A DNA stretch of 64,000 nt from the NCBI GenBank assembly GCA_905331475.1, contig CAJNYU010000281.1, positions 62,001-126,000 of the forward strand, read 5' to 3'. Positions within the stretch are counted from its first letter, which is position 1. Every line of letters begins with the position of its first letter. This DNA comes from Rotaria socialis. Its lineage: Eukaryota > Rotifera > Eurotatoria > Philodinida > Philodinidae. The notes beneath the pieces are model-generated. The model was not told where the DNA came from. It made no database searches and worked only from the letters and a program-made list of their open reading frames with translations. A program made the translations under genes and the position numbers. Positions 39,842-51,273 of this stretch are shown one piece after another.

Positions 39842-42043
39842 ATGGGAGCTTTCGAAAGATATCCATCACTGCGTCGGAAGTTAGCATTAATAATTGGTAA
39901 TGATGAATACAACGAGTCATACAATAAACTGGAAAACGCTAAGAAGAATGCTAACGATCTGAGTGCTTCGCTGAAAACCATCAATTTTGATGTTGATACG
40001 CACGTTGATTTAACTAGACTTAACTTCCACAAGCATATTATTGAGTTTTCTAAGAAAATTGATGATGGCGATTTGATCCTATTCTATTTTGTTGGTCATG
40101 GGTTTCAATTCAATAATAAGAACTACTTAATACCAAGTGATGCAGAGATAGAAGTTGATAAGGATGTCGAACTCTTCGGGATTGACGTGCAACGAACACT
40201 GGAACGATTCTCTAGAAAGAATCGATCTTATGTTACTATATTTATTTTGGATTGCTGCAGACCTTATTTGTTGAAAAACACAGAAAAATTAAAAAGTAAG
40301 TATTGACATGAATAACTTTTTATAATTCAATATTTGATGCCATTTTCTCTGCAACGATAGCCAAAGGTCTGCACGCAATGAAGCCACCTTCCAACAAAGT
40401 ATTCATTCAGTTTTCATGTGCTGCTAATCAAACAGATAAGAGAGTTTTCAAGTCAAACCAAAATTGCTTGTTCACTAAACACTTACTAAACAACATTACT
40501 CGAGAGAATGTTGGTATCACGGAAATATTTAGAAATATATCAAATAGTGTGTACTACGACAGCAAGCAACAACAGAAACCTTTATCTATATATGAACCGC
40601 ATCGATTTGAACAAGTCTACATAAATACAATGCTAATATGTATGTAGAAAATCTAAGTTTAATTCTTTCATTATATTCGTATATTCATGAAATTTAATCG
40701 AATATATTTCATCACTATGCTTTTATTATGCATTACAATTCTATAATAATCATAATTCATTTGACTCAATACTTTTCGTAGTGCTACGAATCAATTCTTT
40801 CGTCGGTCCGTTTTCATTACTGTATACCACATTCTAATGAAACGATACTTTGTTAAATCCATTAACATAGGATTTTTGTTCTTCTTAATATAGTAACCTT
40901 GCAGTTTGATCAAGTCGAAAATAGGAATGAAATTTATTTCGTTATAAAAATCAAATCTTTGTATCCCCAGATAACAATCTTCACGAAGCAGAAGAATAAA
41001 TGATGATGCATATCAATCTATCGATCAGTCTAGTCTAGCGAATTCATTTAGACTAGATTTACTATAAGCAAGGAAAATTTCTCTGGATTTTGTATAACTA
41101 ATGTCATGTTTTATTTTTCAATTTAGTTATACCGAATATTCCACAAAATTCACACTGGGGACTCAATGCTTACACTGTTGCTGGTGGTCGTGGTCCTGGA
41201 TCAACACTCAATAGACTCCACTTTCCTAAAGGTCTTTTTGTAGATCAAAATCAAGCTATTTTCATTGCTGATAGTTCGAATCATCGCATAATTAAATATA
41301 ATCGACATGCAACCATCGGTCAAAGGCTATCTGGTCAACGCATAAGTGGATATCGATTGGGTCAATTGAACGGCCCTTCAAACGTAATTTTCGATATAAA
41401 TTCGAAAAGTTATATTATCTGCGACGATCATAATCGACGAGTGTTACGATATTTTCGTAGAAGTAAACCTTATGTGATAACAATTGCTGAAAATATTCAA
41501 TGCTATGGAGTGGCGATGGACAATGAAGGATCAATTTATGTTTCAAACGCCGAACGACATGAAGTGAGACGATATGGAGCAGATGAACCTCATGGAGTAG
41601 TGGTAGCAGGTGGCAATGGACAAGGTCGTCGCCTTCAACAACTCAGTCATCCAACATACATTTTTGTTGATAAAGATCAATCTGTGTATGTATCAGATTC
41701 TTGGAATGATAGAGTAATTAAATGGAGTAAAGACGCGAAAGAAGGTGTTATTGTTGCTGGTGGTCGAGGACAAGGAAGTAATCGAACACAACTGAATAAT
41801 CCAACAGGAATCGTCGTAGATCGATTGGGTACAGTCTACGTAGCCGATCAGAGAAATAATCGAGTGATGCGATGGTACGATAGTGCATCCTATGGTGATG
41901 TTATTGCCGGTGGACTCATTCCAGGAGATCATGCAAATCAATTGAATAAGCCTGAAGGTTTAGCATTTGATCGACTTGGCAATCTTTATGTAGCCGATTC
42001 TAGTAATCATCGAATTCAATTATTTAGAATTCTGACTATCTAA
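39842..42043 (+). CDS. Caspase-like peptidase fused to NHL repeats
   Basis: Three exons, 39842-40295, 40361-40639 and 41127-42043, join in one frame to 549 residues. Residues 1-240 form a C14 caspase/metacaspase-type domain: KLALIIGNDEY at the first strand, catalytic His86 in YFVGHGFQ, and Cys138/139 in IFILDCCR. Residues 250-549 are NHL-type beta-propeller repeats, about six, each with a pattern such as TVAGGRGPG, then GLFVDQNQAIFIADSSNHRI, and later VYVADQRNNRVMRW. The family suggests a cytosolic protease controlled by a ligand- or protein-binding propeller; target and trigger are unknown. The join rests on a GT donor after residue 244 and an AG at 41125-41126 that keep frame. If that intron were not used, the result would be a caspase alone plus an NHL protein. 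A broken inverted copy lies at 35615-36420. Confidence 0.82.
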
Positions 42044-42752
42044 TAGCGTGTGTGTGTATTTTCTTTGTTTTGTTGCGAATGAAATCGAAAAGCAACCTGC
42101 AGCAATCAGTTCATTGATTGACAGTAACTGTTAAAATAATAGCAACAATTAATATCGGCATGTTCATTTTTTTCAAATATAATAAATTAATCTGTTCTTC
42201 CACTTTGCCAACAAGTTAATATCACACATGCTAATAAAAATCATAATAAAATTGTTACATATTATAATGCAGTACTCGAAGAGATTTATTTTCTTCTCAT
42301 TGTTTGCAATGACCATGTTCTACCTCTTGTGATAAATATATCAATTTTTATTGCATATTTATTTAGGCTATAATATACTGAATTACTATGAATTATAATT
42401 GTTAATCTAATTCAATGCGTGCTTTTTTTCTATGTGGATATTTGTCTTGAAAACTTCCTATGAAATAAATTAATGGGTACAATAGCTATTCGTTTTTTAA
42501 AAATAGTTTTGGTAAATTGAGCAGCATATACCGAAAATGTTTTATAATATGAGAATAAAATTTGAAAGCGGTCACTTACGTCAATAAATATTATTTTAAT
42601 GGATAAAGATGGTAAGTATATAACAGAATCATCTCGAAAGAGACTTCGATTCTTTCTTGTCTGCTTAAAATTTTCTAAAAATGTTCGTCCCACGCGGAGC
42701 TCTGATACACAATCAAGATGATATATGCTTGGCTTTGATATTATATATATTG
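42044..42752. other. Intergenic, no gene seen
   Basis: AT-rich sequence after the caspase-NHL gene, up to the TIR element at 42753. No supported feature. Confidence 0.45.
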
Positions 42753-43267
42753 TATATCGGCTTGTCCACGTAACACGCTACTTCGCTGACCAAGTTTCAA
42801 AAAAATTGTTTTTCGATATGGACAGCTCTAAGCGTATCTTTTAGTGCAGTTTTTTACGCTGATTAAGAATTTGGACCTTTTTTCTCAAAAAATTGACCTT
42901 TGGCATTGAAAACCGGGTTTTCAAGTTTTCAAAAATCGTATTTTCAATTTTCTAACCAAGAAATTTAAAACAAAAATGCAGACTAACATACCATTCGATG
43001 TAGAATATGATTCTCTACAAAATGGTCTGTTTATTTTTTACTCTCATTCCTCAGGACAGCTTCTAAGCTCTTGTATACAGTTTCTAACTTACGGTGCAAT
43101 TATTGAGCTCCTATTTCAATGCAGCAACTTGATATTTTTACAGAAGGATATATGTACGGCAGTGATCAATACACATACACATTCAAAATTTTTAAGCATG
43201 TTAACTGCTTCAAATTTTATCGACAAGAAAAACGTGTCACCGCGTTACGTTTGGACAAGCCGATATA
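42753..43267. mobile_element. 515-bp TIR element
   Basis: The left end TATATCGGCTTGTCCACGTA (42753) and right end TTGGACAAGCCGATATA (ending 43267) are terminal inverted repeats of about 25 bases, with one short gap. Both ends begin with TA, as expected for TA-targeting elements. The inside has no convincing coding frame, so it is a MITE or internal-deletion derivative of unknown family. Confidence 0.75.
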
Positions 43268-43384
43268 CCGATATGAAAAATCTCTTGATGTGATTCTGTT
43301 TCTGAGCAGTTCTTTTCAGAGATTTTTGAAGTGTAATTGAGCTCGATGAAGAATATTGATTCTATTTATTTTGATAGGAAATCC

Positions 43385-44622
43385 TTAATAGCTTATGACG
43401 ACTGGAGTACTATTTGGTGTATCACCGAGGTTTCTTAACCAAAATGTTATACGATAGGGTTGTCCAACTTTCGTATCAAGTATTTGATTAAGATAATTAG
43501 GTAAATTTACAGCACCACCACAAAAAGAATGTTGACCATTATATGTATGTGCTGAATCTAAGACTAATGCCATATGAATTACATAAGAAAAAGCCATCAG
43601 ATGGATTATTTTCGAAATTTCCATCTGTCACCCATTCTACGCTTGCCGATGTATCTATAACTGGCACACCATAAAGATACCAGTACGAAGCGTCGTGTCG
43701 AAAAGCAAAAGTTAGAATTATTCGATTCGAAATAGGCTTATATAATTTTGAATAATACGTGTAATTAAATGGTGGTACCTTATTCCAAGAAAATAATGAA
43801 ATAACATTTGATAGAGTACAATCATTTGGTAGGTTGTAAATTGTCAAGAGATGAATATAGTTATTGGAATGTTTGGCAGAAGTAGAAACTAGAAATAAAG
43901 CTTTGTTGAGATTAAATTTTTTTCACGTTTTTAAATTCAAAATGATCTCATTTATTTTATACGTTAATATAATCTGACCTTGAAATAGGTCAAATTGTTT
44001 TGAAATACTCAATTATCCGCAAAAATAAGGTAGTAAACAGCATTACCGTTAATACATTTGAGAAAGTTCAAAAATACAAAGAAACTTTTGTGCTTCTGAA
44101 TATATTATTGATCTATAGTCTTGAAGCTTACTTTCAGATATCAAATTCGATTGAACGAGAAATAAAATGAGTATTGTTGCAATTATTAAAGGAATAGTAA
44201 TAAGACTGATAGTCATAATTGTCAGTAGTATACGTTTGATATTACAGTATTGCTTACAAGACTTTTGTTGGTTAGTATGTATTTCAAATTGAGTCATTGG
44301 TGAGGATCCTATTGGTGCTGTGTTGTTTTGACATGCATATCTCACAGCATTAGATTGATAAAGTTGACATTGTTGTTTGGCAAAATATTCTGAACGAAGA
44401 TCAGCGATATTCAATGGTTCACGTGTTAAAGGACTCGTTCCTTTTTGTTGAATCCATCGAATAATAAATAGCAGCTCGTTCATAAACATAACCATCGGCA
44501 GCAAGTACAGGATCTTCATGGACATCCAGTGTGATTGGACAAATAAAATCATCACCGTGTGCTACTATAGGAGAACTTGACGTCTTTTTCATAGTTATTA
44601 ATATATGTTTCGTAGTCGACAA
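43385..44622 (-). pseudogene. U-box / membrane protein gene with frameshifts
   Basis: The N-terminus encodes a U-box: FICPITLDVHEDPVLAADGY then ERAAI. At 44461-44470 a 4-base duplication (TATT) shifts the frame; the U-box resumes as RWIQQKGTSPLTREPLNIADL. A membrane segment follows (ILLTIMTISLITIPLIIATI). After an intron (about 43889-44047) an extracellular-type region reads SASVEWVTDGNFENNPSDGF, then one extra T in a run at 43588-43592 shifts it again, before YNGQHSFCGGAVNLPNYLNQ and RITFWLRNLGD. The exon junction phase also does not fit simply. U-boxes recruit E2 enzymes for ubiquitination, so the ancestor was probably a membrane E3 ligase. It is a pseudogene unless the shifts are assembly errors. 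Confidence 0.7.
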
Positions 44623-45479
44623 TCAAAGTATCGTTAGCTATTAAGTATTAAAAAAAGAGAAAAAGTGGGCATGTGAAGTTTTTATTTGTATTGTACATCC
44701 GATTTTTCCATTCTTCTTCTCTAATTTTTACGACAAAAAGTTTAACGAGAAAAAAAATGTGAAAGGAAACAATGAAGTGCATATATCATTGATTAATTCT
44801 GTGCCATTTTTTTTTATTTTAAATTTCGAATTACTTTCACTCAGACATGTCAATCCTTTTTAGTGTTACTCTTACACTTGCTTTTAAAATCGATGTTCAT
44901 ACTTGTTGACAGACATGCTAACAATAAAATAATACATCATATGTTACCATCTCCGCCGCTTCTCATATTGAACTTGCAAGCGCAAGAGTTTCTATTTCAA
45001 TCAAGGCTATAGCTATAAATAAATTCAATTATTGTCATTGGATAATGTATATACGTATAAATCGAGAAATTATTTGTTTTTAATCATTTCTATTAATATC
45101 GAAGTACTTCAATGTTATCGTCAGCGTGTTTGTATCTTTCAAAAAAAGAAGATGAAGTTCTATCGTTACCTGCATTTTATAAGTAAATGAAAACTTTCAA
45201 AAACAATTCATATTGTATCAGTACTACTGAATAAATAAATGGCTCGAATAATTTTATGCTCGATTTAAAATAAGGATTTATTTCTAAGATTCTATGAATA
45301 ATTAGTAAGGTTTTCTTTGTGTATGCTTGAAAGTTGAAATCTTAAAATTTCTATATTGATAGATAGGCAGTATTTGCTGACATTTCATGACAAAGCTTTA
45401 GTGTCCTGTTAATGACTTGATAAAAAAGACTAACTGATAAGATTCTTTTCATTGTATTCTACTTACTGACAGATGAAAA
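44623..45479. other. Divergent intergenic region
   Basis: It lies between the U-box pseudogene start and the racemase gene. AT-rich, nothing recognised. Confidence 0.45.
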
Positions 45480-46549
45480 ATGGACACCCAAGTGAAACAA
45501 CGTGTATGTGGTCTCTTAGGAGGCATAGCTTACGCTTCAACAGCTGATGTAAGTTAATAAGTTAATAATAATTTTTTAATGTTTTCTTTTTCACAACAAA
45601 AAATAGTATTACAATCAAATGAATCAATTAGTTAGTAAATTTTTACCCGGCCATTGTAGTCGTATTCATATTGTTTCGGTTGATATTTTTCAATATATTG
45701 AAACACTCAATAATAGTCAATGGGCTGAAGCAGCTGAATATCTTCTTGAAGGTGTTCATCAATTAGTAAAAAGTGGAATTGATTTCTTACTTATTTGTTC
45801 AAATACTGGTAAATACTTGAAGGAAATTCCTTTGTTTTGTTTTTTGTCAGCAATCAATGTTTTGTAGGTCATATTGCTGCACCACGAATATTGGAATATT
45901 ACCCTAAACTCGTTCTACTTCATATAAGTGACGCTGTGGCATTTGCAATTAAAGAAAAAAAATTGAAAAAAGTACAATTAAAAAACATTTGAAATCAAAG
46001 TAAATCTCGTGAATTACTTCTAGGTAGGATTTTTTGGATCAAAATTTGCTATGGTATCCAGTAGCTGCGTAGTTGAACGTTTGATTCAACATGGGTTAGA
46101 AATCGTATTTCCAAATAACGATGATATGGAACGCGTACATCAAATAATTGTTGATGAATTAACAATTAATGTAATTACTGAAGAATCAAAACAATTTTAT
46201 AGGAATGCTATGCAACGTTTATATGATGAACAGCAAGTGGAAGGAATTGTTCTTGGATGTACTGGTAAAATGACTATTTCACTTTTATTTTCCTTTGAAT
46301 AAGTTTTATCTTCACTATTTTCTTTTTAGAAATTCCTCTGCTCGTGAAGCAAACTGATCTTCCTCACATTCCTTTATTCGATTCAACACAACTACATGTA
46401 ATTAAAAGAGTTCTTTTTAATTTTCGATGTGATATTTGTTTCTTTTTTTGTTTGGTTTGATCCATTAGGCTCAATTAGCGGTCGATTACCAACTCGGTCG
46501 ATATGATATTGATTCATTTTTACCACCAAACATTAAAAAAGTAGAATGA
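45480..46549 (+). CDS. Aspartate/glutamate racemase family enzyme
   Basis: Enzymes of this family (PF01177 type) interconvert L- and D-aspartate or related amino acids without a cofactor, using two cysteines. Six exons, 45480-45548, 45607-45808, 45868-45971, 46024-46264, 46330-46397 and 46469-46549, join to 254 residues with introns of 50-70 bases. The N-terminal GLLGGIAYASTADYYNQMN matches the substrate loop. Cys87 in LLICSNTGH and Cys204 in LGCTEIPLL are the two acid/base cysteines at the usual spacing, so it should be active. The family is mainly bacterial; the gene is fully spliced like host genes, which fits an old, domesticated acquisition or plain inheritance. The ATG at 45480 was chosen because it alone gives the glycine-rich start in frame. 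It is tail to tail with the next gene. Confidence 0.9.
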
Positions 46550-46561
46550 ATGATTTTTCTT

Positions 46562-47134
46562 TTAAGTTAACATTATTTTTCTACAGCCTTGTTTATCAGC
46601 AGGTACTATTGTGATGATATCTTTCGATTTAATATAATAACTAGCAAACCAATTTGTTTGTTTTCCAATATTTTTTAATGCATGACATTTGTCAGCTGTA
46701 AATTTAAGAGCAACAATACCCATTTTAGATATATCATATTGATAGTCTTCATATAGGTTTGTATCACCATCGCCAACACGAAATAGAAATTGACCTTGAA
46801 GTAGGATAATTACTTCGCCTGTGAGACTATTTTCAGCATCTTTATGTCGATGATTGCCTCGCACAGCATTGCTTTTTATTGAAACAAAATGAGACGGTTG
46901 ATCACGAGGTGGTACATAGAGTATACCTTGACTTTCATTGTAATATAGTTGGGAAGAAATATTGAGATAAGTAAATAAAGATGATTGTGGAAGACGAAGT
47001 GTATCAGCAAGGGCTTGTTCAGGGAATGAATCAGATCGCAAAAGCCAATAGATAAGTACAAAAACAGTTGATAATACTATAACTAAGTAAATACTATGTG
47101 TACTTGTCGATGACGGTACTTTATTCTTGTGCAT
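46562..47134 (-). CDS. Membrane-anchored cupin-like protein
   Basis: An uninterrupted frame of 190 residues. A short basic N-terminus is followed by one hydrophobic segment at about residues 15-33 (IYLVIVLSTVFVLIYWLL), so it is predicted to be a type II membrane protein. The rest looks like a single cupin/RmlC jelly roll: GNHRHK with His95 and His97, the turn LLQGQFLFRVGDGD, and CHALKNIG with His151, the usual metal-ligand places. The reaction is unknown; sugar-epimerase-like or metal-binding roles are possible. Only 12 bases separate its stop from that of the racemase gene, so the 3' ends of both transcripts overlap. Confidence 0.72.
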   Translation of the reverse strand: MHKNKVPSSTSTHSIYLVIVLSTVFVLIYWLLRSDSFPEQALADTLRLPQSSLFTYLNISSQLYYNESQGILYVPPRDQPSHFVSIKSNAVRGNHRHKDAENSLTGEVIILLQGQFLFRVGDGDTNLYEDYQYDISKMGIVALKFTADKCHALKNIGKQTNWFASYYIKSKDIITIVPADKQGCRKIMLT

Positions 47135-50100
47135 CTTATTATTTCGAAATGAGGGAGAAAAATGATTAACTATATACTTTTAGCTCAAACTGATATATGT
47201 ACATTATCACATAGATGAATCATGTTATATCTGTATATCAAGAATGAAGGATGAAATATATTTATTCGTTTTCTAAACAAGAAATAAGACTCGCTATTTA
47301 TTCTACCAGTTGTAACTCAATCAATAATGGTAAAGGTAAAAGGTTTGTTGAAGCATAGATGGCAGCCCATAGCTGCCAGCTATGAGTAGTGACTTTAAAA
47401 ATCAATATGAATATAGCTGAATCTTTATTTAGAAAAAATGCATTTCCATGATGATAATACATAGGAGTTTTAATCACACTGATTGATTATATTTTACATG
47501 ATGAGAGTGCTTACAGTTTAGTTGAATTAAAAAATAACATTACTATATTTCATGTCAAATTTTTAATAATTACGAATCATCATGATTTCAAATCTCTGTT
47601 TATTCTTTGAGAAAACAAATGTTTATATACGCACACGAAAGCAGAGACAAGAAAATAGAGAGAAACGAAAAGACAACAGAAAAGAGAGTTTACTAGATAG
47701 AATAATCATTAGAGAATCTAGTGATCAGATTCTATTTAAAAAAAAGAAACATTTACTAGCTAGAGTGAGCTTGAGAGGATCTGATGACCAAATTGTATTT
47801 TTTTTTTGAAAAGAAACGTTTTCCAGTTGGATATATTTAATGAGTGATGTGTTCAAGTATAGACATGCCTACACCTCGCAGTCATATTCTTTAAAAAGTC
47901 CCGATTTGGTTACCAGAACTAGTTTAATTTTTAATTGTCCACAAATGTGGACTTGATTTAGGAGCCGATCCAGGGAACCACAATTTGTGGGAAATGATAA
48001 CCTACCAATATTTTAGTTGATTTTATTCGATTCACAGGTTTAGTATTACAAATAGATGTATTTGAAATACTGTAATTAGGATTGAATTATTCTATATTTT
48101 GTTCTTTCAAATATTTTGATCATATATTTACGTATCTATCTCTATTTGTTATTCTTTTTATTCATTGATATTTCCTTTCATTTTACTCAACACGAGACTT
48201 TTTTCATTGCTCGACTTGATGATTATTCTTATCAATCAAATACGATTGAAATTTATTTGAAAATGAATCACAATTCAACTTGCAACGAAGGAAATACTAA
48301 CGAAAAAATATTCTGTTTGTGTTCTTTTGCAAGTCTGCTTGCTCGCTAAACTGGTTTCTAGTAAATCTTACAAGTTTTCTTTTTGATAGAACTTCGGCAT
48401 CAGAAACTGAAATACTTATGAAATTATAATTTTTTTCAAAAGTATCACAAAAGATGAGATTCTCAAACTCATGGTTAAATTCAAAAAAAAACTATCGATA
48501 AAATCAAATTCTTGTAAAGTTCCATCCAATAAGGAATCGTTGTTGTACAGGAATATCTGAAAACCAAGTGCATTATGTTTTAGGAACATGGTGAGATATC
48601 AAATAGATTAAATTAATTAGCTTGTCTATAAACAGATAGAATATCAGTGTTGAGTAAAATGAAGGTAATAAATTTTATTTTAATTATTTGAGAATAATTC
48701 AGTATAAAACAATATCAAAACAATCAATAATTCCACATTGTTATATAGTTATTGAAATAAACTGATATTATCAATTAAATTAAACATTAGTATTATAAAG
48801 AGTTCATGCAAAGCAAATAAAAATACAGCTGTCTTTCTAATATATCATTGTCAATGAATATAATAACATACTGTTTATTTTATTAAAAGATTATCGTTTG
48901 ATGTCTAGAGTAGAATTGCATCGAAATTCTTCTGTATTCGTTTATTTTTAGTATTAGCTGTGAAACAAAAGGTCAAACAAGCTGTCGTACTAGTAATAGT
49001 AATATAGCTACTCTTATTCAAGAAAATTTTTCTTATAGGGAATACGATGCATCTAGAAAATTTGTATATTCATCGATGTAACTGTATCGAAAAGTATTCT
49101 ATCTATTATGTATCGTATCTAGAAGTAATTGAGCAAGACTACAGCTCTGTGATGTGTTACTTCTATATAGATTACATGTATGAATAGATACTTGAAATTA
49201 AGATTAAGAAAGATAGCAATATTATTAAATATACAATGTTGGAACAATGTATTGTGAAACTTTATTAATTCCTATATATTTATATATATATATATATAGA
49301 TGAGAACTAGAAGTCAACATTTGTTTCGATAAAATATGCTAGAATCATATTCTTCGACTACAGCATATCGACAAATTCTATCGTAAGAAATAAAAGAAAG
49401 CCTTGTTCAGTTTCACAAATACGTATTGAAATAAAAGATTTTTTTTTCGTAGTTTGCTTCAAATTTGTTCATCGTTGATTAAAGACTATATTTTTCACAC
49501 TTAGTAAAAAAAATGTTTTCAACATTGAAATTATTATGATGAGTGAATGAGTTGTGCTTGATTAGTTTTATCATTATCAAAAGCGTTGAAGCTAAAAAAA
49601 TTCAAACTTGTTTCTTTTCACACTTGTTTCTCTAAATATTTTCCACCACTGAATGTTTGTATGCACTTCTCTCCTCTTTTCAACACCATCAGCGATATTA
49701 ACCAACATCCAAATAACAGTAGAAAAGTGTTATTAGTAGCCATTTTTCATCGCTTCGCATTATTATTCTTTTGCATATCATTCATATCCTAGATCGTCGT
49801 TCGAATACACATGCTCTCTTCTTTCCCTTGTTGTATTTGACATATATATATATATATATATATATTCTCGAGATGGTGTTCCTTTATATGTATATTGAAG
49901 GCATAGAGATGAATGAACATGTGATGAACAAATTTTCTCTTTTATTCTCTTCCTTCTTTATTTCTCTTTCGTTTGCTGGCCGATGAACGAACAACACAAC
50001 GGTAGACGAGAGAAGAGTGAGAGCGAACAAATCGCCTTCGCCGCCGCTGTTTTGTTTGTTCTCAGGATCAACACAAAAGCGCGCTATGTTGTACACTAAA

Positions 50101-51273
50101 GGCGAACTGAAGGTCAGCACACGCGAGAGAAAATGAGAGAATGTACGTTGGTCAGTTTTGATGTGTGGCCGCAGTTTCTCTTTCTCTCTTCTCTCTTCTC
50201 TCTCCTTGTCTGTGTTTTTTCCTTTTTCAGTAATACAACGCGAAGGCCATTGCATCGCCGTTCAAAGTGAACAAGCCGCTCTGCTGTCCATAGCTCCGCC
50301 CGATAGTGTCACAAATTTTCAACGATTCGATCTAATATATAGAAAAAAATCGATTCACACTTCCATCGTACGTATGTAATATAAAGAGATAATCTGATTA
50401 TTTTCGCTTCGCTTTATTTCAATTCATAGAAATATTATATTTCTTTTTGTTCTTATATGGGAAATTTATTGTTTATTATATATGTGCATGTTCCTCTCGA
50501 AGACTAACCTTGCGTCTTCGCTTTTGCTACTGTGAAATAGAACATACAATCACGACAAATATATATTGAAGAAACAAAAAAAAAAAGAAGGAAACCTCGA
50601 TGGCTATGATCATCATCACCTCTCTTACTCGATCAATCACAAAATAACGTCCCGATGGGTGTTCATCACACTAGGAGAAAAATAAGATTTACGAGCAGTC
50701 GATGTCTATTACACCATCAGTAACGGTCATTACTTAAGTTAGCCCTCTGATAGAAGAAAACTATCATTGATATTTGCGATTAGAAGTTTGAAAACTTTCA
50801 TAAATAGTTTTCAATGTTTTCTTTTTTTTCTTTATTGTATATTTTTATTAGAGTATCTGATTACTAAGCAAGTACATTGTAAATGCTCACGAACGCAAGC
50901 AGACGATAAATTTCCATTTGAGATATCATCAAAAGATTGAAATATTGTCACACGCATGGAATCTCATTTTAAGTTTTTTTTCTCTCTCGAAACTATCAAC
51001 AAAACGATAGATATAATGTGGAACAATATATATATATATATTCTTGTTTGAAGTTTAACCGACCACAACAAAAAGCCTTTTACTTTACATAAAAGACAAG
51101 AAAAAAATACCGACCAACAAAGAAGTTGATGCGCATAATTGATCTCTGCTCATACTCATTCATTTTAATCTCGTTTCTTCGTTCTATTACTTAGTATTTT
51201 ATACTTGCCTATCGTACCTGACAATCATCAATACGTACACACATCGGATGACAGTCAAAAGGTACAAGTGACC
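47135..51273. other. 4.1-kb stretch upstream of TCF, no gene seen
   Basis: AT-rich with (TA)n runs near 49284-49299 and 49841-49864 and a more GC-rich part at 50000-50350 with CT-rich tracts that could hold the TCF promoter or a leader exon. A diverged direct repeat of about 66 bases is at 47685-47810 (ACTAGATAGAATAATC / ACTAGCTAGAGTGAGC). No protein-like exon is supported. Confidence 0.45.

Noticed and set aside
42976-43293. Frames inside the TIR element
   Set aside because: No transposase motif, and the frame runs through the element end.
48116-48349. Hydrophobic frame upstream of TCF
   Set aside because: Single isolated frame in AT-rich DNA, no splice partners and no resemblance to a family.
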